The notes: generated from the letters alone by a model not told the origin. Counted from the first letter of the stretch, positions 7,812-19,509 are shown. The stretch is 36,379 nucleotides of DNA from an uncultured Bacteroidota bacterium (GCA_902594485.1 CACJMJ010000008.1:1-36379); one strand, 5' to 3'. Made by a program: numbers and translations.

Positions 7812-8612
7812 TTATAGTTTTGAAGATGCCTCTCTTAATTGAAGTAGATTGGATAATAATTTATCTAGGTTTTTAATATCTAGCATATTTGATCCATCAC
7901 TTTTTGCTTCTGATGGATTAATATGTGTTTCAAGAAATATTCCATCGATATTATTAACTATTCCTGCTTTGGCTAGAGACTCAATATGCTCAGGACTTCC
8001 TCCAGTTATACCTGTACTTTGATTTGGTCTTTGAACAGAGTGGGTCACATCTAAAATAGTAGGAGCTAATTTCTTTAATTCAGAGATTCCTCTAAAATCC
8101 ACTATTAGATCGTCGTATCCAAATTGAGTTCCTCTCTCAGTTAACATAACATTATTGTTTCCTGATTGTTTAACTTTATCAACTGCATATTTCATGCTCT
8201 CAGCACTCATAAATTGTCCTTTTTTAATGTTAACTGTTTTTCCAGTTTTTGCTGCATTTATAAGCAGATCGGTTTGTCTTGCTAAAAAAGCAGGAATTTG
8301 AATTATATCAACATATTCTGCAGCTAATTTTGCTTCATCTTTGCCATGTATATCTGTAATAACAGGAATATTAAATTCAGAGTTAATTTTTTTTAGAATT
8401 TTTAATGCCTTAAGATCACCAATACCAGTAAAACTGTCAAGTCTAGTTCTATTAGCTTTTCTATAGCTTCCCTTAAATACAAGAGGAATAGATAATTTAG
8501 AAGTTATTGAAACAAGTTGCTCTGCTATTTTAATAGCTATATCTTCTCCTTCAATTGCACATGGGCCAGCGATCAATAGAAATTTGTCTTTAGATATTTT
8601 ATCTGTAATCAT
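7812..8612 (-). CDS. kdsA: 3-deoxy-8-phosphooctulonate (KDO-8-P) synthase
   Basis: A 266-residue enzyme that condenses phosphoenolpyruvate with arabinose-5-phosphate to make KDO-8-phosphate for lipopolysaccharide. Visible family landmarks are IAGPCAIE (14-21), KGSYRKANRTR (48-58), GQFMSAE (132-138), TERGTQFGY (158-166), VTHSVQRP (189-196) and the C-terminal Glu-Thr-His...Asp region. The Cys in GPCAIE (C18), with His191, Glu228 and Asp239, matches the metal ligands of the class II, metal-dependent enzymes such as the Aquifex one; E. coli has Asn at the Cys position. The ATG lies 2 bp downstream of the ftsE stop, so the two genes are co-transcribed and probably coupled. The cytoplasmic call and the family are secure. 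Confidence 0.95.
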   Translation of the reverse strand: MITDKISKDKFLLIAGPCAIEGEDIAIKIAEQLVSITSKLSIPLVFKGSYRKANRTRLDSFTGIGDLKALKILKKINSEFNIPVITDIHGKDEAKLAAEYVDIIQIPAFLARQTDLLINAAKTGKTVNIKKGQFMSAESMKYAVDKVKQSGNNNVMLTERGTQFGYDDLIVDFRGISELKKLAPTILDVTHSVQRPNQSTGITGGSPEHIESLAKAGIVNNIDGIFLETHINPSEAKSDGSNMLDIKNLDKLLSNLLQLREASSKL

Positions 8613-8614
8613 AT

Positions 8615-9289
8615 TTATTTTCTTTGTACTTCAAATATAGTTCCATCTTCGCATTTGTATACCTGACCATCTAATTTAAGTATTAAATTATAATCATGAG
8701 TTGCAATTATCATGGATGTACCCAAGGAATTAAGTTTCTTAAAAAGAGATATTATTTCTGAACTAGTTTCTGGATCAAGGTTTCCCGTTGGTTCATCTGC
8801 AATAATCAATTCAGGATCATTTAACATAGATCTAGCAATGGCAACTCTTTGTTGTTCTCCTCCTGATAACTCGTTTGGAAATTTACCAAGAGAAGAGGTA
8901 AACTTAACCAGCTCAAGAACTTTATCAATTTGATTTTTAATTTTATCTGAATCTGACCAACCGGTTGCTTTAAGAACAAATTTTAGATTATCGAAAATAC
9001 TTCTGTCTTTTAAGAGTTTAAAATCTTGAAATACAAATCCAATCTTTCTCCTTAAATATGGAATCTCATTATCATTAATCTTGTTAATATCAAAGCTTAA
9101 GACTTTAAATAAAGTGGATTTTGAAGGTTTTAAATTTCCAAATATTGAATTTATAAATGTTGTTTTTCCACTTCCAGTTTTCCCTATTAAAAATTTCATT
9201 TCTCCTTTAGATAATTCAAAATTTAAATTTTCTAATACATTTTCATCATTGATTGAAAGGGTGGTATTTTTTATTTCAACAATTTTCAT
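8615..9289 (-). CDS. ftsE: Cell-division ABC ATPase FtsE
   Basis: A 224-residue ABC ATP-binding subunit. Walker A is GKTGSGKT (36-43), the Q-loop is VFQDFKLL, the signature is LSGGEQQR, Walker B is ELIIADEPTGNLD and the switch His lies in ATHD. The segment FQDFKLLKDRSIFDNL is typical of FtsE rather than LolD. FtsE works with the membrane protein FtsX to control peptidoglycan hydrolases at the septum. No ftsX is next to it here, which is common in Bacteroidota, where ftsE and ftsX are often apart. It is the first gene of the ftsE-kdsA pair and stands head to head with the amidohydrolase gene across about 110 bp. LolD is the main alternative. Confidence 0.85.
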   Translation of the reverse strand: MKIVEIKNTTLSINDENVLENLNFELSKGEMKFLIGKTGSGKTTFINSIFGNLKPSKSTLFKVLSFDINKINDNEIPYLRRKIGFVFQDFKLLKDRSIFDNLKFVLKATGWSDSDKIKNQIDKVLELVKFTSSLGKFPNELSGGEQQRVAIARSMLNDPELIIADEPTGNLDPETSSEIISLFKKLNSLGTSMIIATHDYNLILKLDGQVYKCEDGTIFEVQRK

Positions 9290-9398
9290 AATTAATTTTA
9301 GCCAAAGTAATAAATAATTGTAATATGAAATTGTTAATTATTATTCTGTTTTTTTTTGTTTGATATGTTTCATTTGACTTAATTTGTATTTATTTTTT

Positions 9399-11021
9399 AT
9401 GAGTAAAAAATTATTAATATTCCTACTTCTTTTATTAACCTCATGTGCTGAAAAGGTTGATCTAATTCTTTATAATGCAGAGGTGTTTACTTCAAATGAT
9501 TCAAGTCAATTAGCTACTTCTTTTGCTGTTAAAGATGGAAAGTTTGTGTATGTGGGTGATGACTCGGTAATCTCTAATTACTCTTCGTCAAATATAATAA
9601 ATGCTGAAGGTTTGCCAGTTTACGCTGGTTTTATTGATTCTCATGCACATTTTTATGGCCTTGGGTTCTTAAATGCCCAAGTAGATTTAAAGGGTACCAA
9701 AAGTTTTGATGAAATAGTCGATAGAGTAATTGAGTTCGATAAGAAAAATAATAAAGATTTTATAATGGGTAGAGGCTGGGACCAAAATGATTGGAGTGTT
9801 AAATCTTTACCTACAAACAAATTATTAAATGATGCATTTCCTGACAAAGCGGTAATTCTAGGAAGAATTGATGGTCATGCCTATTTAGTTAATGACTATG
9901 CATTAAATCTTGCAGGTATAACTAATTCATCAAAGATAGATGGTGGCGAATTTATTAAATCTAATGGAATATTAACAGGAGTCCTTATAGACAATTCAAT
10001 GCAATTAATTGATAACATAATTCCACCGCCTACAAAAGAGGAATCAATAAAGGCATTACTCTCTGCTCAAGATATGGCTTTTGAAAATGGACTAACAACA
10101 GTTTCAGAAGCTGGGATCTCAAGAAATCAAATAGAATTAATTGATAGTTTACAAAAATCAGGAATTCTTAAAATAAAAATTTATGCAATGATTGAAAATG
10201 GGCCTGATGTTGATTATTATATAAGTCAAGGTCCCTATAAAACAGATAGGTTAAATGTTAGATCAGTAAAGGTTCTTGCTGATGGTGCTTTAGGTTCAAG
10301 GGGAGCAAGCATGATTGATGAATATTCTGATAGAAAGGGGTATTACGGTTTAATGATAACTCCAGCTGATTCAATAAAAAGTTTAGCATTCAAATTAGCT
10401 GGAACTAGTTTTCAGCTAAATACACATGCAATTGGTGATAATGCAAATAGAGTTGTTCTAAATGCATATAGAGATGCTTTATTTAATTATCGTGATCCAA
10501 GATGGCGCGTTGAGCATGCACAAGTTTTAAGTGAAGGTGATATTGAGTTATTTAATCAAAAAATTATTCCTTCTGTTCAACCAACTCATGCAACTAGTGA
10601 TATGTATTGGCTTTATGATAGAATAGGTAAAGAAAGGGCTAAACATGCATATGCATTTCAGGATCTTCTTGAACAATCATCAGTAATTGCTTTTGGAACT
10701 GACTTCCCAGTTGAAGACATTAATCCAATGATGACATTCTATTCGGCTACAGTTAGAAAAGATAAAGATGGATTTCCTGAAGACGGATTTCAAACTGAAA
10801 ATATTATGAACAGAGTAGACGCTCTAAAGGCAATGACTATTTTTGGTGCATATGCAAATTTCGAAGAAAATGAAAAAGGTAGCATCGAGGTTGGAAAGGA
10901 TGCAGATTTTATAATTCTGGATAATGATATTCTTAGATCACCAGAAGCTTCAATACCTAATACTAATGTTGTCGCAACCTTTATAAATGGTGAGTTGGTG
11001 TTTAATAGAAGATATAACTAG
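9399..11021 (+). CDS. Amidohydrolase-family lipoprotein (YtcJ-like)
   Basis: A metal-dependent amidohydrolase of the YtcJ branch, about 540 residues. I chose the ATG at 9399 because it gives a clean lipoprotein signal: MSKK, a Leu run, then LTSC with Cys16 as the lipid-modified residue. An in-frame TTG 15 bp upstream would only add five residues. Landmarks are GFIDSHAHF (HxH metal site, about 76-84), WDQNDW, VKVLADGALGSRGA, the His in NTHAIGDNANR, the Arg-Val-Glu-His-Ala-Gln strand, and GTDFPVEDINPM with the catalytic Asp. The mature enzyme would be membrane-anchored, facing the periplasm. The substrate is unknown. The next gene, asnB, starts 3 bp after the stop, so they form an operon. Confidence 0.88.
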   Translation: MSKKLLIFLLLLLTSCAEKVDLILYNAEVFTSNDSSQLATSFAVKDGKFVYVGDDSVISNYSSSNIINAEGLPVYAGFIDSHAHFYGLGFLNAQVDLKGTKSFDEIVDRVIEFDKKNNKDFIMGRGWDQNDWSVKSLPTNKLLNDAFPDKAVILGRIDGHAYLVNDYALNLAGITNSSKIDGGEFIKSNGILTGVLIDNSMQLIDNIIPPPTKEESIKALLSAQDMAFENGLTTVSEAGISRNQIELIDSLQKSGILKIKIYAMIENGPDVDYYISQGPYKTDRLNVRSVKVLADGALGSRGASMIDEYSDRKGYYGLMITPADSIKSLAFKLAGTSFQLNTHAIGDNANRVVLNAYRDALFNYRDPRWRVEHAQVLSEGDIELFNQKIIPSVQPTHATSDMYWLYDRIGKERAKHAYAFQDLLEQSSVIAFGTDFPVEDINPMMTFYSATVRKDKDGFPEDGFQTENIMNRVDALKAMTIFGAYANFEENEKGSIEVGKDADFIILDNDILRSPEASIPNTNVVATFINGELVFNRRYN

Positions 11022-11024
11022 TAT

Positions 11025-12692
11025 ATGTGTGGAATTGTTTGTGCTTTTGACATAAAAAGCAATAGTGATGAAGTAAGATCTAATGTTCTAAAGATGGCTA
11101 AAAAGGTTAGGCATAGAGGGCCTGACTGGAGTGGTATATATTCAAATGAAAGAGCTGTTCTGGCTCATGAAAGACTGGCTATAGTTGATCCTACCTCTGG
11201 AAAACAGCCAATAATTTCTGATGATGGTCTTAAAGTGATTGCTGTTAATGGAGAAATATATAATCATATAGATCTTAAAAATAAACATACTCCTGACTAT
11301 AATTTTAAAACAGAATCTGATTGTGAGGTAATTCTTGCATTGTACCAAGAAAAAGGAGTCAACTTCTTAAATGATTTAAATGGAATTTTTGCTTTTGCAT
11401 TATATGACTCATCAAATGATAAGTATATAATTGCTAGGGATCATATGGGTATTATTCCTCTCTATATGGGCTGGGATAAACAAAATATTTTTTATGTTTC
11501 GTCCGAACTAAAATCATTAGAAGGTGTATGTAATAAGATTGAGTTATTCCCGCCTGGGCATTATCTTGATAGTAGTGATGGTCAATTAACTAAATGGTAT
11601 GTTCCTAAATGGACTTCATTTGATAGAGTTAAGGATTCAGAAACAATAATTAAGCATATTCATGATTCTTTATCAGCTGCTGTTAAGAGACAATTAATGA
11701 GTGATGTGCCATATGGAGTTTTGCTATCTGGTGGATTAGATTCTTCTATAACTTCAGCACTTGCTAAAAAATTTGCATCTAAAAGAATTGAGTCAAATGA
11801 TGAACAAGATGCTTGGTGGCCTCAGCTTCACTCTTTTTCTGTAGGGCTAGAAGGAGCCCCTGATCTGAAAGCTGCAAAAATTGTAGCTGACCATATTGGA
11901 ACTGTTCATCATGAGATAAACTTTACCGTTCAAGAAGGTATTGATGCTATTAGAGATGTAATATATCACCTTGAAACATATGATGTCACTACTGTTAGAG
12001 CTTCTACACCTATGTATTTAATGGCCAGAGCCATTAAATCACTTGGTATCAAAATGGTTCTTTCAGGTGAAGGAGCTGATGAATTATTCGGCGGCTATCT
12101 TTATTTTCACAAAGCCCCAAATTCAAAAGAATTTCACGAAGAAACTGTTAGGAAGTTAGATAAGCTTCATCAATATGACTGTTTGAGGGCCAATAAATCT
12201 CTTGCTGCATGGGGTATTGAGGGTAGGGTACCTTTTTTAGATAAAGAATTTATTGATACTGCTATGGGAATAAACCCTGAAGATAAAATGATTAAAAATG
12301 GTAGGATTGAAAAATGGGTTTTGAGGGAAGCCTTTAGAGACTATCTTCCTGAAAGTGTTCTTTGGAGGCAAAAAGAACAATTCTCCGATGGAGTGGGATA
12401 TTCATGGATTGATAGTTTAAAAGAACTTGTTTCAGAGGAAGTTTCAGACTCTGATTTTAAAAATGCTTCTAAAATATTTCCTATAAATCCTCCTCAAAAC
12501 AAGGAAGAATTTTATTATAGATCAATTTTTAAAGATCATTTTCCAAGTGATGCTGCTGCTAAATCTGTCCCTTCTGTTCCTTCCGTTGCATGTAGTACTC
12601 CTCAAGCGCTTGAATGGGATGAAGCGTTTAAAAAGATGAATGATCCTAGTGGTCGTTCTATCTCAAATATTCATAATGAATCATATGAATAA
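11025..12692 (+). CDS. asnB: Asparagine synthase B (glutamine-hydrolysing)
   Basis: A 555-residue enzyme, the same length as E. coli AsnB (554). Cys2 in MCGIVCAFD is the glutaminase nucleophile. RLAIVDP, NGEIYNH and ESDCEV belong to the N-terminal glutaminase domain. SGGLDSS (235-241) is the pyrophosphate loop of the synthetase domain, and the GEGADELFGGY and EGRVPFLD segments complete it. It makes asparagine from aspartate, glutamine and ATP in the cytoplasm. The start is fixed because processing exposes Cys2. It follows the amidohydrolase gene with a 3-bp gap, an uncommon partner, and no functional link is evident. A 94-bp spacer with the gyrB promoter follows. Confidence 0.96.
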   Translation: MCGIVCAFDIKSNSDEVRSNVLKMAKKVRHRGPDWSGIYSNERAVLAHERLAIVDPTSGKQPIISDDGLKVIAVNGEIYNHIDLKNKHTPDYNFKTESDCEVILALYQEKGVNFLNDLNGIFAFALYDSSNDKYIIARDHMGIIPLYMGWDKQNIFYVSSELKSLEGVCNKIELFPPGHYLDSSDGQLTKWYVPKWTSFDRVKDSETIIKHIHDSLSAAVKRQLMSDVPYGVLLSGGLDSSITSALAKKFASKRIESNDEQDAWWPQLHSFSVGLEGAPDLKAAKIVADHIGTVHHEINFTVQEGIDAIRDVIYHLETYDVTTVRASTPMYLMARAIKSLGIKMVLSGEGADELFGGYLYFHKAPNSKEFHEETVRKLDKLHQYDCLRANKSLAAWGIEGRVPFLDKEFIDTAMGINPEDKMIKNGRIEKWVLREAFRDYLPESVLWRQKEQFSDGVGYSWIDSLKELVSEEVSDSDFKNASKIFPINPPQNKEEFYYRSIFKDHFPSDAAAKSVPSVPSVACSTPQALEWDEAFKKMNDPSGRSISNIHNESYE

Positions 12693-12768
12693 AATGTTGA
12701 TAAGTTTACTATAAATACTGGCTTTATCAGCTTTTTTACCCCCTCAATTATTAGTATATTTATAGGTA

Positions 12769-12776
12769 TATTTTTG
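12769..12776 (+). promoter_or_regulatory. Probable gyrB promoter, TAnnTTTG box
   Basis: TATTTTTG, 10 nt before the gyrB ATG, matches the Bacteroidota -7 consensus. Transcription would start close to the A-rich stretch before the ATG, giving a leader of only a few bases. No TTG is visible at the expected upstream distance. Confidence 0.5.
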
Positions 12777-12777
12777 A

Positions 12778-14733
<1,956 letters not shown>

Positions 14734-14735
14734 AT

Positions 14736-15668
14736 ATGAAGGTTACTATTGTTGGAGCAGGTAATGTTGGTGCATCCTGTGCAGAATACATTTTAATAAA
14801 GGAAATTGTAGACGAAATAATACTACTAGACATAAAAGATGGTTTTGCTGAGGGCAAGGCTCTTGATTTAACTCAAACAACCTCAACATTAGGATTTAAA
14901 TCAAAGGTTACAGGAGTAACAAATGATTATAAGAGCACATCAAACAGTGATGTTGTGGTAATTACGTCAGGTATCCCAAGAAAACCAGGTATGACTAGAG
15001 AGGAATTAATTGGAATTAATGCAAGTATTGTAAAATCTGTGTCTGAGAACTTATTAATGCACTCTCCTGATGCAATAATAATTGTAGTATCTAATCCTAT
15101 GGACACAATGACATACCTAGTTAACAAGTCATTCAATATCAGTAAAAATAGAGTTATTGGAATGGGTGGTATTCTTGATAGTTCTAGGTTTAAAACTTAT
15201 ATCTCATTAGCAACAAATTTTTCTCAACATGATATTGATGCAATGGTGATAGGTGGGCATGGTGATACAACTATGATTCCTCTAACCTCAATTTCAAAAT
15301 GTAATAATAAACTTTTATCAGAGATTGTATCTCAAGATATACTTCAAAAAATTTCTGCGGATACTATGGTAGGCGGAGCTACTCTAACTAAATTACTTGG
15401 AACCTCTGCTTGGTATGCTCCTGGGGCCTCAGTCTCATATTTAGTAAATGCAATTGTTAATGACACAAAGGAAATTCTTCCTTGTTCAGTTTATTTGGAG
15501 GGTGAGTATAATTCTGAGGATATATGTATAGGTGTGCCAGCAATAATTGGGAAGAATGGCTTTGAGGAAGTAGTTAACTTAGATATTAATAAAAACGAAA
15601 TAGAAATGTTTGAAAAGAGTGTTAAAGCTGTTAAACAAACGAACTTAGCCTTAGATGGTTTAATCTAG
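14736..15668 (+). CDS. mdh: Malate dehydrogenase (LDH-like type)
   Basis: A 310-residue NAD-dependent dehydrogenase. The Rossmann motif is GAGNVGAS (7-14), followed by the NAD-selecting Asp in LLDI. The substrate loop carries SGIPRKPGMTR, with the two arginines expected for malate/oxaloacetate rather than the Gln of lactate dehydrogenases. The catalytic His lies in IGGHGDTT. It interconverts malate and oxaloacetate in the TCA cycle in the cytoplasm. The gene starts 2 bp after gyrB and is followed by a 56-bp gap containing a strong secDF promoter. Confidence 0.96.
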   Translation: MKVTIVGAGNVGASCAEYILIKEIVDEIILLDIKDGFAEGKALDLTQTTSTLGFKSKVTGVTNDYKSTSNSDVVVITSGIPRKPGMTREELIGINASIVKSVSENLLMHSPDAIIIVVSNPMDTMTYLVNKSFNISKNRVIGMGGILDSSRFKTYISLATNFSQHDIDAMVIGGHGDTTMIPLTSISKCNNKLLSEIVSQDILQKISADTMVGGATLTKLLGTSAWYAPGASVSYLVNAIVNDTKEILPCSVYLEGEYNSEDICIGVPAIIGKNGFEEVVNLDINKNEIEMFEKSVKAVKQTNLALDGLI

Positions 15669-15674
15669 ATAAAG

Positions 15675-15705
15675 TTGTTTGTTCAATATTCAAATGTTAT
15701 ATTTG
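15675..15705 (+). promoter_or_regulatory. secDF promoter (TTG-N20-TAnnTTTG)
   Basis: TTG at 15675-15677 and TATATTTG at 15698-15705 are separated by 20 nt, a good fit to the Bacteroidota housekeeping promoter. A second TTG at 15679-15681 gives a 16-nt spacer. The start site would lie near 15711, leaving a leader of roughly 14 nt before the secDF ATG at 15725. Confidence 0.7.
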
Positions 15706-15724
15706 CAGGCGTTAAAAATGTATC

Positions 15725-18649
15725 ATGCAAGGAAATTCATTAATTAAGACTTTTGCGATTTTATTCGGTATTGTTAGTATTTACCAACTGTCTTTTACTT
15801 TTATATCCTCAACTCTTGAAAATAAAGCAAGAAATGCTGCAATTGAAAAAATCTCTGAAGATGAGATTTCTTTTGCAGAAAAGAGAGCTAGTGAAGAAGT
15901 AAGATTTCTTGATTCAATCGGTGATCTCCCAGTATTAATGTATTCATCTTATAATGACGCCAAACAAAAAGAATTAAATCAAGGACTGGATTTAAAGGGT
16001 GGTATAAATGTTATCCTCCAAATCTCAATAAAAGATTTGCTTAAGGGTCTATCTGAAAATTCAGTTAATGAAAAATTTGTTTCTTCCCTTAATGATGCTG
16101 ATGAGCTTCAGAAACAATCTGATCAAACTTATTTAGAGTCTTTTTTCGATGCATTTGATTCAAATCCAGACCCAACTAGATTAACCTCTCCAGAAATTTT
16201 TGGTAATAGAACCTTGAGTTCAGATGTCTCATTTGATACATCTGATGATGACTTAAAATCAATTCTTAGAACAAAGGTTGATGAATCAATAGTCTCTGCA
16301 TTTGAAGTTTTAAGAAAACGTATTGATAAATTTGGAGTAACACAACCTAATATTCAAAGGCTAGGTACATCTGGGAGAATATTAATTGAATTACCCGGTG
16401 CGAAAGATGTAGATAGAATTCAAAACTTATTACAAAGTACTGCACAATTAGAATTTTGGGAAACCTTTAAAAATGAGGATTTATTAGACTTTTTAGTATC
16501 GGCAGACCAATATCTAGCCTCTATTGAAATAGAAACAGAGACAACATCTAACGAATCCGATATAGATGATCTTTTGTCTGAAGTAGAACAAACATCAGAT
16601 TCTATACAAAATACATCTAATCCTATTCTAAGTCTAGTTAGAGCTTACAGCTTCCAGGGAGGACCTATTATCGCTAGATTTTTACCCAGAGACCAAGAAA
16701 TAGTAAATTCATATTTATCAATTCCTGATGTTAGAAAACTTCTTCCTAGAGAATATAGATATGCTAAATTCCTTTGGGGAAAACAAGATACAGATGGTCT
16801 GACAAGTCTGTATGCTATAAAATCAAATAGAGATGATACACCTCCATTGAGTGGCGGTGTTGTTGTTGATGCTTCACAAAGCTATGATGCAGTTGGAAAT
16901 GCTGCTGTTTCAATGCAAATGAATGCTCAAGGTGCAAGAATTTGGGAAGATTTAACAGGTGTAGCATATGCTCAAAATTCAAATATTGCAATCGTATTAG
17001 ATGATATTATTTATTCAGCTCCAGGAGTAACCAGAGGTGCAATTAGTGGAGGAAGATCTGAGATTACGGGTGACTTTGATCTAAATGAGGCAATTGATTT
17101 AGCAAATGTATTAAGAGCAGGTAAACTACCTGCTTCCGCTACTATTATTCAATCTGAGGTTGTTGGTCCTTCTCTTGGTCAAGAAGCAATTGATAGCGGT
17201 ATATACTCTTTCTTAATAGCATTAACTTTTGTTTTAATGTGGATGATATTTTATTATGGACCTTCAGGTATATTTGCTGATATTGCACTAATACTTAATA
17301 TTGTTTTAATATTTGGTATTCTTGCTGGTTTAGGAGCTGTACTAACTCTTCCTGGTATTGCTGGTATTGTATTGACTATAGGTATATCAGTTGATGCTAA
17401 TGTACTTATTTTTGAAAGGGTTAGAGAGGAACTAAGAAAAGAAAAGGGCTTAAAACAATCTATTAATGATGGATTTAATAATGCATTATCTTCAATTTTA
17501 GATGCAAATATTACAACAGGACTTACAGCACTTGTTTTATATATCTTTGGGACAGGTCCTATTAAAGGTTTCGCAACAACATTACTAATTGGTATTGCAA
17601 CATCTTTATTTACAGCAATTTTTATAACTAGATTATTAATTGATAATAAGGTGTTTAAGTCAGGAAAATTGTCTTTTTCAACAAAATCAACAAAGGACTT
17701 ATTTAGTAATTTAAAAATTAAGTTCTTAGGAAAAAGAAAAGCCACATATGTAATTTCTGCAACACTTTTATTAATTAGTATCAGTTCTCTTCTATTCCAA
17801 GGATTAAATCAAGGTGTTGATTTCTTAGGTGGAAGATCATACATTGTTAGATTTGATAAAGAAGTAAAATCGTCTGATATTGAGTCTACTTTAAACGATG
17901 CATTTGGAAGTGCTGAAGTTAAAACTTTTGGAGCATCCAATCAGTTGAAAATTACAACTAAATATAAGGTAGATCAAGAAGGTCTTGCTGTTGATGATGA
18001 GATAAAAAACATTCTCTTTGATAATCTTGGTCAACAATTTGATAATCAAATTTCATATAGTGAATTTACAGCTGGTGAGGATTTAGGTATTATGTCAAGT
18101 ATCAAAGTTGGTCCAACAATTGCTGATGATATTAAACAAAATTCTGTTTGGGCTATTTTTGGTTCACTTGTTATTGTTTTCTTCTATATACTTCTTAGAT
18201 TTCAAAAATGGCAATTTTCTTTAGGTGCAGTTTCTGCTGTATTTCATGATGTTTTAATCGTACTAGGTATTTTCTCTCTTACATATAAAATAATGCCTTT
18301 TAATATGGAGATAAACCAAGCATTTATAGCTGCTCTTTTAACAGTTATAGGTTACTCACTTAATGATACAGTTGTTGTGTTTGACAGAATAAGGGAATTC
18401 TTTAGGATACACAAGTCTTGGGACAATGAAACTACTGTAAATACAGCATTAAATAGTACATTAAGTAGAACACTTAATACTTCTCTAACAACGCTGATTG
18501 TTCTAATAGCTATTTTTATTTTTGGTGGAGAATCAATAAGAGGATTTATGTTTGCTTTAATTATTGGAGTAATGGTTGGAACTTACTCTTCAGTATTTAT
18601 AGCTACTCCAATTATGTTTGACTCTTATAAAAAGAAAGTTAATAATTAA
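15725..18649 (+). CDS. secDF: Fused protein-export membrane protein SecDF
   Basis: A 974-residue fusion of SecD and SecF, the usual form in flavobacteria. The SecD half has an N-terminal membrane segment, NQGLDLKGG near residue 87, a large periplasmic P1 head, and a six-helix RND-type bundle containing GISVDANVLIFERVREE near residue 555. The SecF half starts near residue 670, with LNQGVDFLGGRSY and a second bundle with GYSLNDTVVVFDRIRE near residue 880. SecDF uses the proton gradient to pull translocating proteins out of SecYEG. A Ser/Glu/Asp-rich insert at about residues 270-300 is probably a flexible loop of the head. The gene has its own promoter after mdh. Its 3' end overlaps lgt, on the opposite strand, by 11 bp. 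Confidence 0.97.
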   Translation: MQGNSLIKTFAILFGIVSIYQLSFTFISSTLENKARNAAIEKISEDEISFAEKRASEEVRFLDSIGDLPVLMYSSYNDAKQKELNQGLDLKGGINVILQISIKDLLKGLSENSVNEKFVSSLNDADELQKQSDQTYLESFFDAFDSNPDPTRLTSPEIFGNRTLSSDVSFDTSDDDLKSILRTKVDESIVSAFEVLRKRIDKFGVTQPNIQRLGTSGRILIELPGAKDVDRIQNLLQSTAQLEFWETFKNEDLLDFLVSADQYLASIEIETETTSNESDIDDLLSEVEQTSDSIQNTSNPILSLVRAYSFQGGPIIARFLPRDQEIVNSYLSIPDVRKLLPREYRYAKFLWGKQDTDGLTSLYAIKSNRDDTPPLSGGVVVDASQSYDAVGNAAVSMQMNAQGARIWEDLTGVAYAQNSNIAIVLDDIIYSAPGVTRGAISGGRSEITGDFDLNEAIDLANVLRAGKLPASATIIQSEVVGPSLGQEAIDSGIYSFLIALTFVLMWMIFYYGPSGIFADIALILNIVLIFGILAGLGAVLTLPGIAGIVLTIGISVDANVLIFERVREELRKEKGLKQSINDGFNNALSSILDANITTGLTALVLYIFGTGPIKGFATTLLIGIATSLFTAIFITRLLIDNKVFKSGKLSFSTKSTKDLFSNLKIKFLGKRKATYVISATLLLISISSLLFQGLNQGVDFLGGRSYIVRFDKEVKSSDIESTLNDAFGSAEVKTFGASNQLKITTKYKVDQEGLAVDDEIKNILFDNLGQQFDNQISYSEFTAGEDLGIMSSIKVGPTIADDIKQNSVWAIFGSLVIVFFYILLRFQKWQFSLGAVSAVFHDVLIVLGIFSLTYKIMPFNMEINQAFIAALLTVIGYSLNDTVVVFDRIREFFRIHKSWDNETTVNTALNSTLSRTLNTSLTTLIVLIAIFIFGGESIRGFMFALIIGVMVGTYSSVFIATPIMFDSYKKKVNN

Positions 18650-19490
18650 CTTTTTTTCTATTAATAGATAAGAATACAATTCCAATTAAAATAAAAGGTA
18701 TACTTAACCATTGACCTGTTGAAAGACCAGGAAGAAATGTTTCAATACCACCTTGACTCTCCTTTACAAATTCAACAATAAATCTGATTGAAAATAAGCC
18801 AATTAAAAAATACCCAAATAATTTTCCTTCCTTCTCTCTAATTGATACTTTTTGATACAAAATATAAAGTATTATAAAAAGAAATATATATCCAAATGAT
18901 TCATACAACTGAGCAGGATGTCTAGGCAAGGTCTCACCTCTATTTTCAAATATAACCCCCCAATCGTTGTTAGTGTATTTTCCTAAAATTTCAGAATTAA
19001 AAAAATTACCAATTCTTACAAAAGCCCCACCAATTGCAGTTGGAATTGTTAGTCTATCAAATATCCATAGAAGACTCTTAAAATTATATTTTCTTTTAAA
19101 TATTAATAGACCGATAGTCATACCTATTGCAGCTCCATGACTAGCCAGACCTCTATATCCAGTAAATTTATACCCATCAATTAATCCAAGTATTGATGAG
19201 TTCGGTGATTCCTGAATAGGTAATAATATTTCAATTAAATGATTTTGATAATATCCCCATTGATAGAAAAAAACTTCACCTAATCTTGCTCCAAGAAAAA
19301 CAGAGAGTACAAGATATATTAATAATGGGTCAAGATATTTTTCATCTACTTTCTCTTTTATAAAGAAAGACTTGACAAGATTATAACCTAAAAGAAATGC
19401 CAGAATAAACATCAAACTATATATATAGACTGGAAAACCTAGTATTTCAAATGATTCAGTGGGTGACCATTTTATTTGAGAAATTGTCAT
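18639..19490 (-). CDS. lgt: Prolipoprotein diacylglyceryl transferase
   Basis: A 283-residue inner-membrane enzyme with about seven hydrophobic segments. It transfers diacylglycerol from phosphatidylglycerol to the lipobox cysteine of prolipoproteins. Landmarks are YRGLASHGAAIG near residues 114-125 (with the essential His), GGAFVRIGNFFNSEILG near 155-170 (the Lgt signature, here with Phe-Val in place of the usual Cys/Leu-Gly) and PRHPAQLYES near 190-200. The length is ordinary. The gene is last in the folE-cysS-yidD-lgt chain, 19 bp after yidD. At least two lipoproteins that could be its substrates are encoded in this window (9399 and 24577). It overlaps convergent secDF by 11 bp, so no independent terminator fits between them. 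Confidence 0.95.
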   Translation of the reverse strand: MTISQIKWSPTESFEILGFPVYIYSLMFILAFLLGYNLVKSFFIKEKVDEKYLDPLLIYLVLSVFLGARLGEVFFYQWGYYQNHLIEILLPIQESPNSSILGLIDGYKFTGYRGLASHGAAIGMTIGLLIFKRKYNFKSLLWIFDRLTIPTAIGGAFVRIGNFFNSEILGKYTNNDWGVIFENRGETLPRHPAQLYESFGYIFLFIILYILYQKVSIREKEGKLFGYFLIGLFSIRFIVEFVKESQGGIETFLPGLSTGQWLSIPFILIGIVFLSINRKKVNY

Positions 19491-19509
19491 TTTTAAATAT
19501 AACTATAAT

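Noticed and set aside
9384-9398. Upstream TTG start for the amidohydrolase gene
   Set aside because: The ATG at 9399 gives a standard lipoprotein signal; the TTG adds only five residues ahead of it.
12696-12740. Possible terminator after asnB
   Set aside because: TGATAA and TTATCA can pair and a T-run follows, but the stem is six AT-rich pairs with a loop of about 20 nt and is too weak to call.
17254-17745. A 163-codon minus-strand frame opposite secDF
   Set aside because: It is a shadow of the hydrophobic SecD membrane-helix codons; it has no promoter and no recognisable protein pattern.
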